This document shows, in pieces, positions 36,364-46,750 of a stretch of DNA of 64,000 nucleotides. The first letter of the stretch is position 1. Each line of letters opens with the position of its first letter. This DNA comes from Odobenus rosmarus divergens. Lineage: Eukaryota > Chordata > Mammalia > Carnivora > Odobenidae. Under the pieces are notes generated by a model that was not told the origin of the DNA, made no database searches, and saw only the letters and a program-made list of their open reading frames with translations. The stretch is from the NCBI RefSeq assembly GCF_000321225.1, contig NW_004451409.1, forward strand, positions 440,352-504,351, read 5' to 3'. Made by a program: the position numbers and the translations under genes.

Positions 36364-36858
36364 AAACAATATTTAGCAAGAATTTTATAGTTTTTTAAAT
36401 TGTATTTTATTTGAAAATGACCTACATATGACAAGTGGCACTGATTTTGTATTTATAATATATAATGTTTCATTTTATAATATTCAAATAAAAAGACAAG
36501 CAGAAATACTAAATTGTAATATAGGTAGTATATGAGTGTGATAGCAAACATAGAAGTAATGGAAGGATGACATTAAGATTGTCACTCAAGGAAGGGACCT
36601 AATAATCTATAATTATCCATTTTTTTTAACTAGATAGTACTAGATAATCTGAAAATGGCATTCTTTGCAGTGTATTTTAAAAGAGTTTTACCCATAAGTG
36701 TAGTCCACAGAGCAGCTGCATTAGCATCACCTGGAGCTTGTGAGAAATGCAGCCTCATGGCCCCTATCTCAAACCTGAATCAATCCCAGGTAGGAAAGTT
36801 TAGAAATCTGTTTTAACAAACCATCCAGGCCATTATGTGTGCTAAAGCTTGAGACTCT

Positions 36859-37178
36859 GGTTTTTTTTTTGTTTGTTTGTTTGCTTGCTTTTTTTACTGT
36901 GAATTTTTTTTTTTTTTTTTTGGATTTTTTTTTTTTTTTTTGGTATTGTCACCTTGTTACGTTAGTCACCATACAGTACTTCATTAGTTTTTGAAATAGT
37001 GTTCCATGATGAAGGGGAGGAAACTAGAGGGGAAAATGAACCATGAGAGACTATGGACTCTGGGGAAACAAACTGAGGGTTTCAGAGGGGAGTGGGGGTT
37101 GGGGGGATAGGTTGACCCAGCGATGGGTATTAAGGAGGGCACATACTGCATGGAGCGCTGGGTGTTACACGCAAACAA
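36859..37178 (-). mobile_element. Carnivore L1 with 5' inversion (twin-priming type)
   Basis: Poly-T rich start (36861-36940), antisense L1 tail to about 37010, then sense L1 3'-UTR sequence from 37011 (GAACCATGAGAGACTATGGA). Target duplication TGAGACTCT at 36850-36858 and 37179-37187. Confidence 0.8.
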
Positions 37179-38012
37179 TGAGACTCTTTGTTTTAAGAAA
37201 TGTAATAGAATTATGCATAAAATAATTTCCCTTTAGGTTCACAAACCTGTTTTCCTTATGTCCGTTTGCCACGTTTGTCTTCATGATGTATAGTCTCAGA
37301 ACTGAGGTTTGATTAGTAAATTGAACTTTTTTTTTTTTGCATCCACTTGAATTCCCAAAACAATTATAGACATGTTTTACATTTTGGAAAGATCATTTAA
37401 ACATGATAATCAGATCAGTAGATTGAATCTACCACTCAGCTTTTTAAAGAAGTACTTAAGAACGGGACAAACACTCAAATTATGACAGCAGAAGAGCAGA
37501 GCTGATGTGGGACAAGACAAGAAGCAAGAATAAATTTGCTGAAAGTTATACTAAAGAAATTGGCATCACTATGAAAGACTGGGGTGTGGCAGTGGCAGTA
37601 TCCAGCAGTGGGAGCTGGTTTTTATCTTCTTCCTCTGTCATTAATTCTCTGCTCACCCTCCCCACCCCAAATACTCAATTTCCTAATTTACAAAGAAAAA
37701 TTATCAATTGGGAGAACAGAAGAATCAGTAATCTTTCATGTTAAGCCATCCTCACAAACATGTCATTGGCTTCAGAAATGTATTTCTTCTCTACAATTTC
37801 AACTCCCATCTCTCAGAGCCCAGTTCCCAATCCCTGCTTTTCCACCCCTTCTCCCCTGGACCCTTTTTTTTTTTTTCTTCAATGTCAAACACCCAGATTT
37901 CTTTTAAAAACAAAATTCCTTTGCTTGACTTGTCTGTACCTTCTCCTTTTCCTGGAAAATTATGCTGCCTTTACTCTTGTTGCCAATTTCATTCTTATTT
38001 AAAAATTTTTAA

Positions 38013-38188
38013 AGGGACGCCCAGGTGGCTCAGTCAGTTAAGCATCCAACTTGATTTCAGCTCAGGTCATGATCTCAGAGTCCTGGAATCAAGCCCTGCA
38101 TCAGGCTCCAAGCCTGGCAAGGAGTCTGCTTGAGGATTCTCTCCCTCTCCCTCTGCCACCCCCCTGCTCTCTCTCTCTAAAATAAATT
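38013..38188 (+). mobile_element. CAN SINE, left arm of an inverted pair
   Basis: Sense element ending in a short AAATAAATTAG tail that abuts an antisense element. Confidence 0.9.
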
Positions 38189-38371
38189 AGTAAATATTTA
38201 GAGAGAGAGAGAAAAAGCACAAGCAGGGGGAGGAGCAGAGGAAGAAAATCCTCAAGCAGACTGCCTGACCAGCTCAGAGCCTGATGCAGGGCTCGATTCC
38301 AGGACTCTGAGATCATAACTGATCCAAAATCAAGAGCTGAATGCTTAACTGACTGAGCCACCCAGGTGTCC
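38189..38371 (-). mobile_element. CAN SINE, right arm of an inverted pair
   Basis: Antisense element joined tail-to-tail to the previous one with almost no spacer, ending GAGCCACCCAGGTGTCCC. Confidence 0.9.
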
Positions 38372-38384
38372 CTAATCTTTTAAC

Positions 38385-38576
38385 TTTTTTTTTAAGATTT
38401 TATTTTTGTGAGAGAGAGGGAGAGAATGTGCATGTATGAGCAGGGGAGAGGGACAGAGGGAGAAGCAGACTCTCCACTGAGCAGGGAGCCTGGTGTGGGA
38501 CTCTATCCCAGGACCCTGGGATCATAACCTGAGCCAAAGGCAGACACTCAACAGACTGAGCCACCCAGGCGCCCCG
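38385..38576 (-). mobile_element. CAN SINE, antisense, third of a cluster
   Basis: Poly-T start and inverted head ending GAGCCACCCAGGCGCCCC. Separated from the inverted pair by about 13 bp. Confidence 0.93.
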
Positions 38577-38929
38577 CTTTTAAAATTTGATGTCATAGAA
38601 TTAATGAATCTCTAGGTTGAAAGGATTAATTACACATGGTTATGCCTCAAATTCCTCAAATAAAAACATTAGATAGACAAGTATCTCATGATCAAAAACT
38701 TCTATTGATGTTGCAGGAGCCTATTACCTATTCAGGTCATGTTCTTCATGTCTAGACAGTTCTGTCAGTTCTTTCCTACATTGATTTAAAAATCTATTTC
38801 CCTAGTGTATGTGTCTATCGGTCCTGGTTCCAAACATTGGGATAGTCTATATAGAGTACATCCATTCCCTCCCTGACATGACAACCCTTTATAATATTTC
38901 CAGGTAACTCTTCTATTCCTGAGGACTTT

Positions 38930-39480
38930 TTTTTTTTTTTACTTTGAAATAATCCCTTCTTCCTTCAGTTGCTATTTAAGAGGTATATTCTGTATTTCTT
39001 TCAAAGTATGGTACCCATAACTGCATGTGATACTTCTAATCCATTTAGGTCTTGTCAGCACAGTTGGATATCTCTTCTCTTGAAAGTAATATATTAAAAG
39101 CCTATTTTTTAACAGTCACATGACATTGCTTAGTTGATATTTAACTAAAATGAACTAAAAATCCTCTGTCTTTTGTAACTATGCTGTTTTGCCTCATCTC
39201 TCCTTTTTTATACTCAAAGTTGGGTTGGGTTTTTAGTCCACATATAACACTATGCCTTTATCCATCTTAATTTTTCTAAATTCATTCTAGTTCCAGCAGT
39301 GCACTCAGTATGGTTTTGATTCCTAAATCTGGAATCTCCCAGCTTGTCATCCACAAACTTGACAAAGTTTCCTTTTGTAATTTCATCCAAGTTACTAATT
39401 GTTGAATGGTACTGGGCCAAGGAAAAGTCTGCAAAATGCCACAGGCTTGCTCCCTTCAACATGACAAATCTCAACTAATC
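38930..39480 (+). repeat. Unnamed ancient repeat, copy B
   Basis: Related to copy A: CTCCCAGCTTGTCATCCACA at about 39336 and GGTACTGGGCCAAGGAAAAG. Possibly an old LINE or LTR-less element; not named. Confidence 0.4.
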
Positions 39481-40040
39481 ATCATTATTAAGGTACAACC
39501 ATGTACCTATTCACTAATGAATATAATTGAAATATTTTTAAAGTGTTAACAATATCATAAAAGACTATGTAATCTACAAGTTTAACCAAATAATCTCTAT
39601 TTCCAGGTCAGTTTTTAAAGCATTGGCTTATTTTTTCATCCAAAATGTGTGTTTCAATGTAAGCACACTTTTCTTAGGGGTTTGGGGGCTGAGTACATTA
39701 AAATATTAAAAAGGAACATGTCTCCTGTCCTTACATAGAAAAAATATGGTATTGTTCAGGCTCCGCTTATGAAGTCTAGATGCAAGGCACTGTGTCCACC
39801 AAAATCTCATGATTTAAGGATACCAACTGTATAAAGAATCCCCAAATTAAACATCTGAAGAAAAAAAAACTAAGAAAATTAAAGATTACACAGAAAACTA
39901 CTTTAAAATAAGTATAAATAATACCCTTAGATTTGACTGGATATATCTTTAAAATTACAAGTTGCTATGAAATAGAAACAAACATCTAGAAAAAGTTCAA
40001 ACTATGATCCTCAAAATAATAACCCAGAAGCTGTTTATTC

Positions 40041-40246
40041 ATTTTTTTAAAGATTTTTATTTATTTATTTGAGAGAAAGAGCATGCATGCATGAATGGGG
40101 CGGGAGGTGGGGAGTGGGCGGGAAAGGAGAGGGAGAAGCAGACTCCCCACCTAGCAGGGAGCTGGACACAAGGCTCCATTCTAGTACCCTGAGATCATGA
40201 CCTGAGCTGAAGGCAGACGCTTAACTGACAGAGCCACCCAGGGGCC
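40041..40246 (-). mobile_element. CAN SINE, antisense
   Basis: Poly-T, ATTTATTTATTTGAGAGA, and inverted head ending GAGCCACCCAGGGGCCCC. Target duplication is eroded. Confidence 0.92.
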
Positions 40247-40555
40247 CCCGTAAACTGTTTACCGTCCCACTTCTCATTCCACTACTGACCTAGGGAGTTT
40301 GTTATGGTAGATAATTAGTCTGCAACATCCATAATCTGTGGCTAATTCCTTTATGAGGATATTTTGAGACCCTGAGCAAATGGGGAAGTACCAATAAAAT
40401 AGCTAAAAGTGTTTTCACTTCCGGTTTGAAGTCTCTTCCCCTAGTTAAGAATACAAAAAAAAAAAATTAATCAGTTCTTTATTGATTTACATAGTTAAGT
40501 GAGAGTATGGCTTAAATGACCAGATACTCTGCTTCTTCAGAAAGGACATAAAGAG

Positions 40556-40794
40556 GGGCGCCTTTGTGGCTCAGTTGGTTAAGCATCTGCCTTTGGCTCA
40601 AGTCATGATCCCAGGTTGAGTCCACCTTCGGCTCACGTCAAGATCCCAGGGTCCTGGGATCCAGCCCCACATCGGGCTCCCTGCTCCGCAGGAAGCCTGC
40701 CTCTCCCTCTCCCACTCCCCCTGCTTGTGTTCCCTCTCTCGCTGTGTCTCTCTGTCAAATAAATAAGTAATCTTAAAAAAAAAAAGAAAGAAAG
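40556..40794 (+). mobile_element. CAN SINE with an internal duplication
   Basis: Perfect 15-bp target duplication AAAGGACATAAAGAG (40541-40555 and 40795-40809). The GGCTCA.GTCA.GATCCCAGG block occurs twice. Confidence 0.94.
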
Positions 40795-40989
40795 AAAGGA
40801 CATAAAGAGACTGGATGGAATATGATTTAGTTTCTGGCATTTTACCAATCAGAAATTAAGTTTCAACATGTGGGCCTTATATGACTTATTAAGATAAAAT
40901 CATGCTCTGGATTTTTCCGTTATTCCACAGGGAGAAACTACTTTGCATAGGCTGTCAAACCTTAATCTTTCTCTTTATTTTTTCACTTT

Positions 40990-41356
40990 TCTTGGTGAGA
41001 AATTTTAAGTTCTAGTCTCAGCATATTTCAACTAAACAATATCATCATGTCAGTTATAATCACCATGTTTAACATTAGATCCTCAGACCTTATTCACCTT
41101 ATAGCTGAAAGTTTGTATCCTCTTACAAACCTTTTCCTATTTCTCCTACTCCCCAGCTCCTGGCAACAACTTTTCTACTCTGTTTCTGTGAGTGAGTATA
41201 ACTTTTTTTTTTCTTTTTAGCTTCCACACATAAGTAATATCATGCAGCATTCATCTTTCTCTGTCTGGCTTATTTCATTTAGCATAACACCCTCAAATTC
41301 CATCCATATTGTTGCAAATGGCAAGATTTCCTTCTTTCTCATGGCTGAGTGTATTC

Positions 41357-41401
<45 letters not shown>

Positions 41402-41475
41402 ATATCTTTTTCATCCATTCATCCATTGTGGTACATTTAAGTTTTTTCTATATCTTGGCTATTGTAAATAAAATT
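40990..41475 (-). mobile_element. L1 fragment, antisense
   Basis: Inverted L1 3' end with TTCCATCCATATTGTTGCAAA and ATCCATTCATCCATTGTGG. A TG repeat interrupts it. Confidence 0.75.
41358..41399. repeat. (TG)n microsatellite
   Basis: About 21 uninterrupted TG units inside the antisense L1. Confidence 0.95.
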
Positions 41476-42189
41476 TTTCTTTTAAAAGAAAAGAATAAAA
41501 AGCCATTTTCTGTACTATTTCTTTACTGTTTCGATACCTTTTTACTGCTGTGATTTGCTTCCCATTAACCTGACCTTGATGAGTTTTCAGTGATTCATAT
41601 GGCATGTCTGGTCTAGACAAAAGCATTTTAGAGGTTAATAAATACAAACTGTTTTCAGAAACTCAGAGAAAAACTTTTGTATGTTTCCTCCTAGGCAAAC
41701 TCAGATTTTGGCATAATTGTTCTTCAATTTGGTGACATGTATTCAAAATTGTTTCCTTAAATATTCTTTGAACCTCAGAAATAATTAAATATTTAGGGTG
41801 TTAGAATGGAAGAAATGCAATACTGATGGATAAATTGTAGTGAACAAAGTATTTCTTAAGGGAAAATTTCCTCTCAGCAGGCATAAAAAGCCCTACAATC
41901 TCTACCAAAAGCCCCAACCTACTTTTGAGATTATAAAAAAGTTTTTCACTGGAAAACATTGCAGAAATTCCCAGTGGGCTAGTAGAGGGAGAAAGGATTT
42001 AAAAGTAGTAGCTAGCTGACACCCTGGGCACATTCTGCTAAGAAAAAAAAAAAAAGCCACAATTGCCTCAGACAGTATCATCCACAGTGTTAGATTTCTT
42101 GACTTCTTGCTGATGTACCCTCTCCCCGACAAGGAATGTAACAATGAAATTTACTCTTCATTCATTCTAGAAATCACTAGTGAATACTG

Positions 42190-42800
42190 ACCATGTGTCA
42201 GGTAGTAGAGATGCAATGAAAAAGGTAAAAAGCCTGTCCTCAAGGGATATATATTCTAGTACGAGAGGAAGACAATACACAAACAAGAATTGGACAAATT
42301 TATTTAAGTGAATAAGATCCCATCAAATAACAATTATGTTGTGAAGAAAACAAAAAATAGTGGGTTTCAGAGGGATTGGAGGAGAAGGACCTACCTTAGA
42401 TTAAAAAAAAATGATTAGGATACTTTTTAAAAAGCAAGGTCTGAGAGATTTCCCCCAGTGAAGAGGAGGTGCCTGACAGGTGAAGATTAGGAGGATGAGT
42501 GAGGCCAGTGTTCTCGGAGGTGGTGACTGAGGACAAGGGAGCTGCGAGCCGAAGCCACAGTAGTGAGAAGAGGCCGGAATCACATAGGACTGTGGGGAAG
42601 AGTCTGAATGTCATGGTAGTGTAACGGAAGCCACTGGATAAATTCAAGCAGAGAAATGATATGATGTACTGTAGTTTACATATTTGAAGATTACTAAAGT
42701 TGACTACAGAGGGGCTAGATCATGCCTGGACTGCAGTGGGTAGAAATGACCAGATTTCAAAATTGAATTGATGGGATTTAACACATTTTTTAAATTATTG
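42190..42800 (+). repeat. Unnamed ancient repeat, family 2
   Basis: Longest copy, from TGTCAGGTAGTAGAGATGCA through AGAGAAATGATATGATGTAC. Confidence 0.45.
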
Positions 42801-42839
42801 TAAAGAAATGCCCATTCAATGCTAGACTTCTTTCATCTT

Positions 42840-43365
42840 TCTGAAACAGAATGTATCACGCCACATCTGTTTAATCTTCAAAGGTCCCCAAACATCCACA
42901 GGACAATCTCTTTATGGAAAGAAACCCTTTAAGTTAGCAGCTACATAGCTTTGCAGGCTCTGCTCCTAACATCACCCTCTATGCCCTGAACTTCAGCTAC
43001 ACCAAACTACTCAGTTTTTCTTTTGTCATTGCCTTGCACATGCTGTGAACATTACCTGGAATGCCACTTACCCTCCTCTCATGCACCCAAGAACTCTGAG
43101 TCATCATTCCCAACCCTCAGGACACTCTCATAATCCCAGAGACAAGTTAGTTGCTGCTTCTCCAGGAGCTCATTGCAGCCCAAGTGATTTTTTTAATTGT
43201 GTTCTAACAGGCTGATATCCCTGAGGGCAAGGACTATGCTTTGTTATTTGTATTCCTAGAACCTATCTCTCCTGAAGGACTATGCTTTGTTATTTGTATT
43301 CCTAGAACCTATCTCTCCTGAGTTCTTTAACTGTTTTGGAAATGAATAAATGAATGGGTGGATCA
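42840..43365 (+). repeat. L2 3' end with a 46-bp tandem duplication
   Basis: L2 body (CATTGCCTTGCACATGCTGT) and 3' end (CTGAGGGCAAGGACTATGCT, ATGAATAAATGAATGG). The stretch 43229-43274 is repeated exactly at 43275-43320. Confidence 0.75.
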
Positions 43366-43518
43366 CGCTGAAAATTGAGTCATACGGTGTATTCACTCAG
43401 TAACAGAATTTCAGGAACATTCTTCACATTATTGTTGGTTTGAGAGTTGCCAAAAGTTTTTGCCATTTTCTTGTACCATCTCATGAATAGCAACTTTTTT
43501 CTTCTCATCAACCCACAG

Positions 43519-44037
43519 GTATGCTATTCTAGCACAAAATGGCTGGTCGTTTTTCTCTATGCTGTGGTAAACATGTCACACTCAGTAATGGAGAACCAGG
43601 AGAAGACAAGCAAGACAAGGACCAAGAAGAAAACATCCGAATGAAGCAGAACATCACTGTACTAAATAGCATCTGTCTCACGGTGGGGCATATGAGGCTT
43701 AGGCATACTTATATCGCCCAAGAAGGTTCTGAGAATAGTGTCTCCTCTAGGCTTTTCCTGATTGTTTGGGATATTACTGGACTTTTTTCACTGTTTGGGA
43801 CTTTATATTATGCAGAGCTGGGAACATACATCCAGAAGTCAAGGACAAGCTGTGCATACGTTTTGGAAACATTTCATAGATTTACCATCTTCAGCTGATT
43901 TTAGTCATCTTTACTCATTGAGCCAATAGGACAGGCCATAAAGGCACCCACATTTATGAAATTTGTTATCACACCTGTTTGGACAAACTATGATACCCCA
44001 TAGGAGGCCAGGAAATGGATCCTGATTGCCTGCCTAT
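43519..44037 (+). pseudogene. SLC7 y+LAT-like pseudogene, first coding exon remnant
   Basis: A pyrimidine-rich acceptor ending cccacag precedes 43519, and a possible ATG is at 43588. From 43641 the translation MKQNITVLNSICLTVGHM matches the TM1 start of y+LAT. A 2-bp loss then shifts to the frame giving GILISPKKVL (43702-43731), the family's GIFVSPKGVL block. A further 1-bp loss near 43758 restores the first frame, with GLFSLFGTLYYAELGTYIQK covering TM2. In-frame stops lie at 43896 (TGA), 43902 (TAG, at a Trp codon) and 44001 (TAG). LLIEPIGQAI and, ungapped to the end, IACLC follow. The exon ends after the first base of codon 167, right before GT (44038), as in SLC7A7. Confidence 0.85.
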
Positions 44038-44379
44038 GTGAATATAGTACTTTGCCCTTCAGGCTCTTAGAATCTTACTCTAATCAAGGAGACCTCATAG
44101 CTATCTTTAAAGCCCTGTCAACCTAATATTTCAAATTTAGCTGAGAGCCCATCTATTTGTGGGAAGTAGTCACTTGTATTTCTGATAATACTGAATGTTT
44201 AAACTTAGGGCCTTCGTGTCCCTAAAAGTTACATTCATTTGAATTTCATATTGATTTTACTTACAAATTTTATGAAAAATAGCTGGTAACTTCAGGTTTG
44301 TTATCCACTAATAATTTATGAACCTGGACTAAGAATCTAAGTCCCAGGTTTAATTCTATTCTATGAATCTTCTACATGT

Positions 44380-44820
44380 TATAAACTGTGGGGACATAGA
44401 AATAAGGTCTTCCACAATTAGCATATATTCTATTGAGAGTATAAGACACATATAAAGAACAGCATAAGCAAAAATGATACTCCATCAGAAAAAGTATAAA
44501 TGAGTGCTATAATATTTCAAAAGTGAGGGAGCTCACATTTGCATTGGGGATCAGAAGAAGTTTCTTAGAGAAGATGACTCTCAAGATAGACTTTGAAAGA
44601 CTGGATTTTGACAATATAAGGGCATGTACAGTAGAGCATTCCATGTGTAGAAAACAGCATAAGGAAAGGTATGAGGACAGGAAAGTAAGAGCGGTGTCCT
44701 ATGTGAGTGTCCTCCCTGAGATGATGCAACAGGTACCAGTGTTCCCCACATAAGCGGAAGAGGATCCTGGTGAGATGCAGTGAGGCGTTGCGACCAAATT
44801 CTACTTTAGGATCATTTTCC
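44380..44820 (+). repeat. Unnamed ancient repeat, family 2
   Basis: AGAAGTTTCTTAGAGAAGAT and GAGCATTCCATGTGTAGAAA align with the other copies. Confidence 0.45.
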
Positions 44821-44849
44821 AAACTCATCAGGCCACTTTATTTTTTGTA

Positions 44850-44986
44850 TTTCTTTATGTTTTTTAGTAGACTCCACACCCAGCATGGAGCCCAATGTGG
44901 GACTTGAACTCACAACCCTGAGATCAAGACCTGGGGTGATATCAAGAGTCAGATGCTTAACCTACTGAGCCATTCAGGCACCCCAA
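44850..44986 (-). mobile_element. Old CAN SINE fragment, antisense
   Basis: Diverged antisense element ending GAGCCATTCAGGCACCCC. The GA-rich middle is missing. Confidence 0.82.
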
Positions 44987-46319
44987 GCCACTTTAGTCAT
45001 GGGTTGTAGAAGGGTAGGAAAAATGAAAGTAGATAAATTCTTAAAACACTATATAAAACTGTTTATCAAATGGAAAGTGTATGATTTTTGTTTTTTAAAC
45101 AATGGACTTTTATACTATTAAGAGTCCTTCCTGAACACTGATTCTTGTGAGCGGCTGTGCCTGTGATGTAAGCAGCGTAATGCTGTGTTTCACTTACTGT
45201 GTTCCTTCTTTCTACAGGAACTATAATATTTATTCACTGCAGGGGTGTTAACTAGGAAAGCAGAGTTCAGGATATCTTCATGTATGTAAAGATCTTGACA
45301 CTCATCTTAGTTATAACTAGGAATGGCTACTTTGTTTTTAAAAGTAAGACCAAAAGCTAAATAAACAAACGAATAAAAATACCCATGAAGTAGTTAAGCA
45401 AATATGAACTACTATATTACATGAATGTCAACCTACAATATAGTTCTCAGAGTCTAGACTGTTTAGTAGGTTCCAAGTTGTGTCACCAAGTTTCAAATAT
45501 AGCCACTATTAAATGTTCTGACCATAAAAAAAGTAAATCTATCTAGATTTACATTTTCAATAGCTTTTCAGCATAATATCTCATTTATTCATCAAAACCA
45601 ACCTATGTTACCTAATGGCCATTTTAGGAAATCTAAATGTTGTTTATTCATAAAAGACATCTTAACAGTTGTTTTGTTTTGTTTTGTTTTAATTTTGACT
45701 GTAGGGTCTGAGTTTGGGATAGGCAAAATCAAGAATATTTTTTAAGAAGACAAAATATGTCATAAATATTTAAAGATAAGAAATATTTACAGACAACATT
45801 ATCAAAATACACAGCAATAAACAACAATGTTTATTAGAAACAATTGTTTTTTAGAAACAATTTTTTTAAAAGCAAGGGATCTTTGAAAACATGATTTGCG
45901 AGAATGTCAAAAAGCACTAACGGTTGTTTGTGATTAAAAGGAATTTCTACTATTTCAGGCATAAAATAACTTAGTCATTTTACAGAAAAGAAAGAAAAGA
46001 CCCAAGCTCTAATTATAATCCTTTATCCTTTTGTTCATTCCTGTAACAGTTTGCAGTAAAAGATTTAACAATACACTTTTATATGTTTGTATTTAGCTAT
46101 ATACAGGTATATAAATACACAATAATTGATACATATAAAGCTTTAAAATGTTAACTTATCAATATATCAAATGAAACAGTGTATATATATTTTTTCATTG
46201 TATGTAAATATATATTTTTCAAAATGGTAATTATGTATATCATAGTAAAGTTATCACTTTGGAAAACCATAAAAATTTTAATAAGCAAACAAATATATAT
46301 TTAAAAAACATCCTGTGGA

Positions 46320-46420
46320 ATAAATAAGGTGAGTTTTATTCCCACTTTACAGATCAGGAAGTGAGACTTGGGAAGATAAAGTGATTTCCCAAGGTTATCC
46401 ATGAAAGACACTCATGAAAC
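46320..46420 (-). repeat. MIR fragment, antisense
   Basis: TTATTCCCACTTTACAGATC followed by AGGAAGTGAGACTTGGGAAG. Confidence 0.6.
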
Positions 46421-46549
46421 CTTTCATTTGACAAATGCTGGCTCTGGCCCTGGCACAATGCCAAGCATTAGCTAAACAAAGACCGACAGGACATTCCCCT
46501 GTCCTTGAGGAACTACATCCCATCTTGAATTCAAGTCTTCAAAATCTTA

Positions 46550-46583
46550 GATATAGATATATAGATATATAGATATATAGATA
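46550..46583. repeat. (ATAGATAT)n repeat
   Basis: Short array of AGATAT/ATAGAT units. Confidence 0.85.
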
Positions 46584-46599
46584 AAACCACCATAGTAAC

Positions 46600-46750
46600 A
46601 GACCATGGAAAAGGCACTCGAATATCAAGTCAGGACACTTAGGTTGCAATTCGACTCTAGCAGTGTGGAGCCATTTGAGAAAATTACTGAAATATGCCAA
46701 CTTTCAATTTTCTGAGCCACTAAATGAGTGGCTCTCAGGTGAAATTCCTA
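46600..46750 (+). repeat. MIR fragment
   Basis: GGACACTTAGGTTGCAATTC then AATTTTCTGAGCC, an eroded sense MIR. Confidence 0.45.

Larger units (their letters stand above)
35216..43518. other. Intergenic region between RIPK2 and the SLC7-like pseudogene
   Basis: No gene found. 35260-35600 reads like an old L1 fragment. SINEs, an inverted L1, an antisense L1 with a TG repeat and an L2 are listed separately. 36400-36850, 37200-38010 and 41480-42180 hold nothing I recognise. Confidence 0.75.

Noticed and set aside
36487..36492. AATAAA as the RIPK2 poly(A) signal
   Set aside because: About 1.75 kb after the stop and beyond a SINE; ATTAAA at 35191 fits the usual short 3' UTR better, though use of both cannot be excluded.
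45705..45780. Possible exon 4 of the SLC7-like pseudogene after gactgtag
   Set aside because: A few residues resemble WGTLVQDIF, but the spacing from the acceptor is about 25 nt too short and frames do not hold.
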